35,588 nucleotides of DNA from the NCBI GenBank assembly GCA_040507895.1, contig JBEVNX010000241.1, forward strand, positions 1-35,588, written 5' to 3'. The DNA comes from JBEVNX01 sp040507895 (GTDB taxonomy: Bacteria > Desulfobacterota > Binatia > JACPRU01). A program made the translations under genes and the position numbers. Below are positions 31,638 to 35,588 of this stretch, piece after piece (the first letter of the stretch is position 1; every line of letters begins with the position of its first letter). The notes beneath the pieces were generated by a model. It saw only the letters and a program-made list of their open reading frames with translations. It was not told the DNA's origin and did not search any database.

Positions 31638-32482
31638 GACGCAACAGGCCGTCGGCGGGGCGAGTCGCTCGCGCGTTCGCAGGCCTACGGAGGCGCGGCG
31701 AGGCGGGGTTCGTGCCCTTCGTCACGTTCGGCGATCCCGAGCCCGGCCTGAGCTTGGCGCTCCTCGAGTCGCTCTCCCGCGCCGGAGCGGATCTCATCGA
31801 GCTCGGCGTGCCGTTCAGCGATCCGATGGCCGACGGCCCCGTTCTGCAACGCGCCGCGGAGCGTGCGCTCTCCGCCGGAGCGACGCTGCGCGGCTGTCTC
31901 GACACCGTCGCCGATTTCCGTCGGGTCTCGGACGTGCCGATCGTGCTGTTCGGCTACTACAATCCCATCTTCCGCTACGGCTCCGAGCGATTCGCTAGCG
32001 ACGCCCGAGCCGCGGGCGTGGACGGCATTCTGTGCATCGACTTGCCGCCCGAGGAATCCGGCGAACTCGATCGAGCGAGCCGCCGCGACGGGCTCGACCT
32101 CATCTACTTGCTGGCGCCGACGAGCACGCTCGCTCGCATGCGCCGCGTCTTGTCCCGTGCTCGCGGCTTCGTGTACTTCGTCGCAGTGACCGGCGTGACC
32201 GGAGTGCGGGCGGCGCTACCCGAGAACCTGGAGAGGCTCGTCGGCTCGGTGAAGCGCTTGACGCCCTTGCCGGTCGGCGTCGGCTTCGGTATCTCGACGC
32301 CGGAGCAAGCAGCGCGCGTGGCGACGTTCGCCGACGCGGTGATCGTCGGCAGCGCCATCGCTAGCGTCATCGAAGAGCGTGCGACCGAGCGTGATGTGAC
32401 CGCCGCCGTCGAAGCGTTCGCCGCTTCGCTGGCCGCGGCGGTGCACGGCGCGCGCGCCGCGGGCGCGGAGGAGCAGCGGTGA
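31634..32482 (+). CDS. trpA: tryptophan synthase alpha chain
   Basis: A 282-residue TIM-barrel lyase that releases indole from indole-glycerol phosphate. The catalytic residues are Glu56 (LIELGVPFSDP) and Asp67 (PMADGPVLQ), equivalent to Glu49 and Asp60 of the enteric enzyme. FGYYNPIFRYG and TGVTGVR are also standard. The N-terminal extension (MRRNRPSAGRVARAF) is slightly basic and the C-terminus has a short Ala/Gly-rich tail beyond the usual end. GTG start at 31634; the stop overlaps the accD start. Confidence 0.97.
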   Translation: MRRNRPSAGRVARAFAGLRRRGEAGFVPFVTFGDPEPGLSLALLESLSRAGADLIELGVPFSDPMADGPVLQRAAERALSAGATLRGCLDTVADFRRVSDVPIVLFGYYNPIFRYGSERFASDARAAGVDGILCIDLPPEESGELDRASRRDGLDLIYLLAPTSTLARMRRVLSRARGFVYFVAVTGVTGVRAALPENLERLVGSVKRLTPLPVGVGFGISTPEQAARVATFADAVIVGSAIASVIEERATERDVTAAVEAFAASLAAAVHGARAAGAEEQR

Positions 32483-33303
32483 GTCCGCAGGCTCGCAAAT
32501 CGCGACCGGCGGGCGCTGGGCCCGCGGACCACCCCTGGGTCAAGTGCCCCGGTTGTCAGGACATTCTGTTCCGCAAGGAAATCGAGCGCCGCCTGAACGT
32601 ATGCCCGAAGTGCGGCTACCATCTGCGGCTCACGGTCGACCAACGGCTCATGCTGCTCGTCGATCGCGGCTCCTTCGAAGAGACCGATGCGGACCTCACG
32701 GCGGCTGATCCGCTCGGCTTTCGCGACTCGCTGCCGTACCGACAGCGAATCGTGGAGGCTCGCGCCCGGAGCGGGCGCAACGAAGCCTTGGTGACCGGGT
32801 GTTGCACGATCGAGGGCCGCCGTGTCGCCCTCGGCGTATTCGACTTCGGCTTCCTCGGCGGCAGCATGGGCTCGGCAGTCGGCGAGAAGCTGACGCGCTT
32901 GGCGGAGCGAGCGCTCGCGGAACGCCTGCCTCTGATCGTGGTGTCGGCGTCGGGTGGAGCGCGCATGCAGGAGGGCATCCTGTCGCTCATGCAGATGGCG
33001 AAGGTGAGCGCCGCACTGGAGCGGCTGCGCGAGCAGGGGGTTCCCTATATCTCCGTGCTGACCGATCCGACGACGGGCGGCGTGGCGGCGTCGCTGGCGA
33101 TGCTCGGCGACCTCAACGTGGCGGAGCCGGGAGCGCTCATCGGCTTCGCGGGCCCTCGGGTCATCGAGCAGACGATCGGCCACACCTTGCCCGAGGGGTT
33201 CCAGACCTCTGAATTCCTGCTCGCCCACGGCATGCTCGATCTCGTGGTGGAACGTCGCGCGGTCAAGTCGACGCTCGCGAAGCTCGTAGCCTGGATGACC
33301 TGA
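32479..33303 (+). CDS. accD: acetyl-CoA carboxylase carboxyltransferase beta subunit
   Basis: A 274-residue subunit that with AccA transfers the carboxyl group from biotin to acetyl-CoA, the first step of fatty acid synthesis. The zinc ribbon is Cys23, Cys26, Cys42 and Cys45 (KCPGCQD, VCPKCGYHLR). The carboxyltransferase core shows DFGFLGGSMGSAVGEK, SASGGARMQEG and LTDPTTGGVAAS. The GTG at 32479 overlaps the trpA stop. Linkage of accD with trpA before it and folC after it is known in several proteobacteria. Confidence 0.97.
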   Translation: MSPQARKSRPAGAGPADHPWVKCPGCQDILFRKEIERRLNVCPKCGYHLRLTVDQRLMLLVDRGSFEETDADLTAADPLGFRDSLPYRQRIVEARARSGRNEALVTGCCTIEGRRVALGVFDFGFLGGSMGSAVGEKLTRLAERALAERLPLIVVSASGGARMQEGILSLMQMAKVSAALERLREQGVPYISVLTDPTTGGVAASLAMLGDLNVAEPGALIGFAGPRVIEQTIGHTLPEGFQTSEFLLAHGMLDLVVERRAVKSTLAKLVAWMT

Positions 33304-33327
33304 AGCGGTCGTCGACGGCGCGCTTCG

Positions 33328-34596
33328 ATGACCTACGAGGAGACCCTCGCCTGGCTCTACCATCTCGAGGTGAGCCGCGGCTGGGACCTGAAGCTCGAGT
33401 CGGTACGCGACGCCCTGGTCCGGCTCGGTTCGCCGGAGCAGGCGTTCCCCGCGCTCCACGTCGCCGGAACCAACGGCAAGGGATCGACCGCGGCCTTCGC
33501 CCACAGCGTTTTCACCCAGGGCGGCCTTCGCGCGGGCCTGTTCACGTCGCCGCACTTGAGCGATTTCCGTGAGCGGATCCGCGTCGGCGACGAAATGGTC
33601 AGCCGCGAGACGGTGGTCGATCTCGCGGAGGAAATCCACGGCCGGCTCGCCGGATCGCATCTGGAGCTCACGTTCTTCGAGTTCACGACCGTCATGGCTT
33701 TCCTCCACTTCGCGCGCGAGCGCGTGGACGTCGGCGTCGTTGAAGTCGGGCTCGGCGGCAGGCTCGATGCGACCAACGTGGTCGTTCCCCACGCCGCTGT
33801 CGTGACGACGATCGGATTCGACCACGAACGGTATCTCGGCTCGACTCTCGCGGCGATCGCCGGCGAGAAGGCGGGGATCTTCAAGCCCGGGGTGCCGGCG
33901 GTGGTCGGGCGCGTCGCCGGCGAAGCGCTCGACGTGCTCGTCCAGGTCGCTGCCGAGCGAGGAAGCCCGCTGCGGCTGCTCGGGCGCGATTTTTACGCCG
34001 AGGTCGGCGATTCGGGATTCGACTATCGTGGAAGCCGGACGGTTCGCCGGCTTCGTCCGGGGCTATCCGGTCGCTTCCAGATCGACAATGCGGCGGTGGC
34101 TTTGGCGGCGCTCGAGGCGGGAGGCTGGCTCGCGGGGATTGGAGACGAGGCCGTACGTGCGGGCGTCGGCGGCGTGCGCTGGCCGGGCCGCCTCGAGGTG
34201 CTTGTCGAGCGTCCTCGTGTGATCGTCGACGGGGCACACAATCCGGCCGGAGTGGAGGCGTTGGTGAGCGAGCTCGCGCCTCTCTCGGCCGGCCGCCCGG
34301 TGCATCTCGTGTTCGGGGTGCTCGCCGACAAGCGCTGGCCGGAGATGGCCGAGCGTCTCGCCGGCGTGGTCACCGACGTCGCCCTCGTGCCGGTTCGCGA
34401 GCGACGCTCCGTAGCGCCCGCTCGTGTCGCCGAAGTGTTTCGCAGGCTCGTGCCAACACGCATCGAAGCGAGCGCGACCGCGGCGGTTGACTCGCTGCTC
34501 GCCGATCCCGCCTACGCGAGCGACGTCGTACTGATCGCCGGATCGCTGTTTCTGGTCGGCGAAGTGCGCGCGCACCTTCTCGGGGCGGTGCGATAA
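33328..34596 (+). CDS. folC: folylpolyglutamate synthase / dihydrofolate synthase
   Basis: A 422-residue ATP-dependent ligase that adds glutamate to dihydropteroate and folates. The ATP loop is HVAGTNGKGST (GTNGKGS at 47-53), followed by LFTSPHLSDFRERIRV and the metal and substrate segments EVGLGGRLDATN and IGFDHERYLGSTLAAIAGEKAGIFK. The C-terminal domain has IVDGAHNPAGVEAL. The gap after accD is 24 bases with no clear ribosome site. Folate made here links loosely with TrpG, which can serve PabB. Confidence 0.96.
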   Translation: MTYEETLAWLYHLEVSRGWDLKLESVRDALVRLGSPEQAFPALHVAGTNGKGSTAAFAHSVFTQGGLRAGLFTSPHLSDFRERIRVGDEMVSRETVVDLAEEIHGRLAGSHLELTFFEFTTVMAFLHFARERVDVGVVEVGLGGRLDATNVVVPHAAVVTTIGFDHERYLGSTLAAIAGEKAGIFKPGVPAVVGRVAGEALDVLVQVAAERGSPLRLLGRDFYAEVGDSGFDYRGSRTVRRLRPGLSGRFQIDNAAVALAALEAGGWLAGIGDEAVRAGVGGVRWPGRLEVLVERPRVIVDGAHNPAGVEALVSELAPLSAGRPVHLVFGVLADKRWPEMAERLAGVVTDVALVPVRERRSVAPARVAEVFRRLVPTRIEASATAAVDSLLADPAYASDVVLIAGSLFLVGEVRAHLLGAVR

Positions 34597-34648
34597 CTTC
34601 CCTTGCGCACGAGCTTCGTGGTACACGCGCCGGACTCGTCGGCCCACC

Positions 34649-35588
34649 ATGGATGCCCGTTTGCGTTCTTCGCTCCTGATCGCCGCCACGTTGGCAACGA
34701 CCGTTCTGCTTGGAGCGCCCCGCGCGGGGAACGCCGCGGAGCCGTCGCCGTTCGGAGACCTGCAAATTCGCTCGGCGCCTGAAGAAACCGAGATCTCACT
34801 CGAGCTTCGCTCGCCGGTCAGCCCGGAGGATCGCACGCAGCGCAGGCCGGGACTTTCCGCCTCGGGCGCCGCGGCGAAGGTCGGCGCGCCGCGGCGAGCG
34901 GCGGCCGAGACACCTCAAGCGGAGGAGACGCCCTCGCCGACACCCGAGGGGTCGCCGGGCGAGGCGCAAGCGGCCGCCACGCCGACACCCACTCCGCGCC
35001 TGCGCGCGCAGTCCGGCGCGCTCACCACGACGGAGATCCACCTCTTCTTCCCCGGCGCCACCATTCCGCGCGCGCGGATGATCACGGTCGACGACCGCAT
35101 CGTCCAGGAAGCCCGCCTCTTTCCCGACGAGGGCGGCGTCAGCATGACGGTGGTCGCTCGCCGTCCGATCTACTACGTCGTCTCGCGCGGTGCCGACAAG
35201 CTGAACATCCTCGTCGAGCCGGGCACGCTGCTCGCTGCCGAACCGACGGGCCCCACGGTGGAGCGTACTCCCGTCCTCACCGGGAAGCAGCGCCCGCCGC
35301 GTCCCGGCACCGGTGTCGCCGGAGCCGTGCAAGGCGCCGAGCTGGTCCCCAAGGTCACGATGCAACCGCTGCGCAAAGAGGAGGGGCTCACCATCGACGC
35401 CGAGCACCTATCCGCCGACGAAGAGAAGAACGAGATTGTCGCGCAGGGCCACGTGACGATCGCGCGCGCGAGCTCGCTGTTGACGGCCGATGAGGTGCGT
35501 ATCAACCGCGATACGCAGGTCGGCGTGGCCAACGGCAACGTGCAATTCACCGACCCTCAGGGGTCGATCCAAGCGGATTCGTTCAGTG
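34649..35588 (+). CDS. lptD: LPS-assembly protein LptD, N-terminal part with AMIN-like extension (truncated by window end)
   Basis: The frame from the ATG at 34649 stays open to the end of the window (313 codons). A signal peptide (LRSSLLIAATLATTVLLGAPRAGNA) is followed by a linker rich in Pro, Glu, Ala and Thr (about 60-120). Next comes a beta segment (TTEIHLFFPGATIPRARMITVDDRIVQEARLF, about 125-190) resembling AMIN domains, which bind cell wall or help target envelope proteins. From about residue 250, LTIDAEHLSADEEKNEIVAQGHVTIARASSLLTADEVRIN is the OstA/LptA-like jellyroll of LptD, the periplasmic part that receives lipopolysaccharide. The outer-membrane barrel would lie beyond the edge. 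A stand-alone LptA-like protein is the alternative; the long N-terminal extension is unusual for either. Confidence 0.78.
   Translation, partial: MDARLRSSLLIAATLATTVLLGAPRAGNAAEPSPFGDLQIRSAPEETEISLELRSPVSPEDRTQRRPGLSASGAAAKVGAPRRAAAETPQAEETPSPTPEGSPGEAQAAATPTPTPRLRAQSGALTTTEIHLFFPGATIPRARMITVDDRIVQEARLFPDEGGVSMTVVARRPIYYVVSRGADKLNILVEPGTLLAAEPTGPTVERTPVLTGKQRPPRPGTGVAGAVQGAELVPKVTMQPLRKEEGLTIDAEHLSADEEKNEIVAQGHVTIARASSLLTADEVRINRDTQVGVANGNVQFTDPQGSIQADSFS

Noticed and set aside
32104..33825. 573-codon minus-strand frame opposite trpA, accD and folC
   Set aside because: Shadow of three conserved genes.

Overview
The window is GC-rich, densely coding DNA from a Gram-negative bacterium. Supporting signs are a truncated lptD at the right edge, a lipobox lipoprotein, a type IV prepilin and a SPOR-domain envelope protein. 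The gene content fits a deltaproteobacterial-type lineage (Desulfobacterota, Myxococcota or Binatota-like): desulforedoxin-like miniproteins, a likely selenoprotein, many acyl-CoA genes, and a trp operon running into accD and folC. That placement is inference. I see no CRISPR array, tRNA, rRNA, insertion sequence or phage gene.

Layout. 280-3303 (minus): a TetR regulator and two tandem acyl-CoA dehydrogenases, with a perfect 20-bp palindrome over the regulator's own start codon. 3359-6449: a divergent pair of exported-protein genes (an unknown secreted protein on minus, an amidohydrolase lipoprotein on plus) and a small DUF4124-like protein. 6502-8974: a HAD-like protein and a double glyoxalase-fold protein (minus), then the tRNA methyltransferase trmJ (plus). 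8979-9877 (minus): a type IV prepilin and a membrane protein with a pseudopilin-like tail. 10081-12724 (plus): Rieske ferredoxin, leucine-type dehydrogenase, YgfZ-like protein and a 46-residue desulforedoxin-like protein.

12725-18396 (plus) is the most unusual part. A gap with a roughly 90-nt imperfect palindrome precedes a tightly overlapping operon: amidohydrolase, enoyl-CoA hydratase, acyl-CoA ligase, crotonase lacking one catalytic Glu, a 39-residue desulforedoxin-like protein, an AhpD/carboxymuconolactone decarboxylase-like protein and an 81-residue unknown. The AhpD-like gene is interrupted by one in-frame TGA exactly where the second Cys of the CxxC motif belongs. A GC-rich hairpin with a GGU-containing loop follows at SECIS-like distance. 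I read it as one selenoprotein gene (17564-18154, Sec82).

18398-23379: a beta-phosphoglucomutase-like HAD (minus), rnhA (plus), then on minus an XPB-type helicase with its Helicase_C_3/WYL partner. 23651-35588 (plus): argS, a SPOR protein, trpE, trpG, trpD, trpC, trpF, trpB, trpA, accD, folC and lptD (open at the edge). Every junction from the SPOR gene to accD overlaps by 4-17 bases, so this looks like one translationally coupled transcript. It joins tryptophan synthesis to fatty acid, folate and outer-membrane functions. A good sigma70 promoter with an inverted repeat between its -35 and -10 lies upstream of argS.
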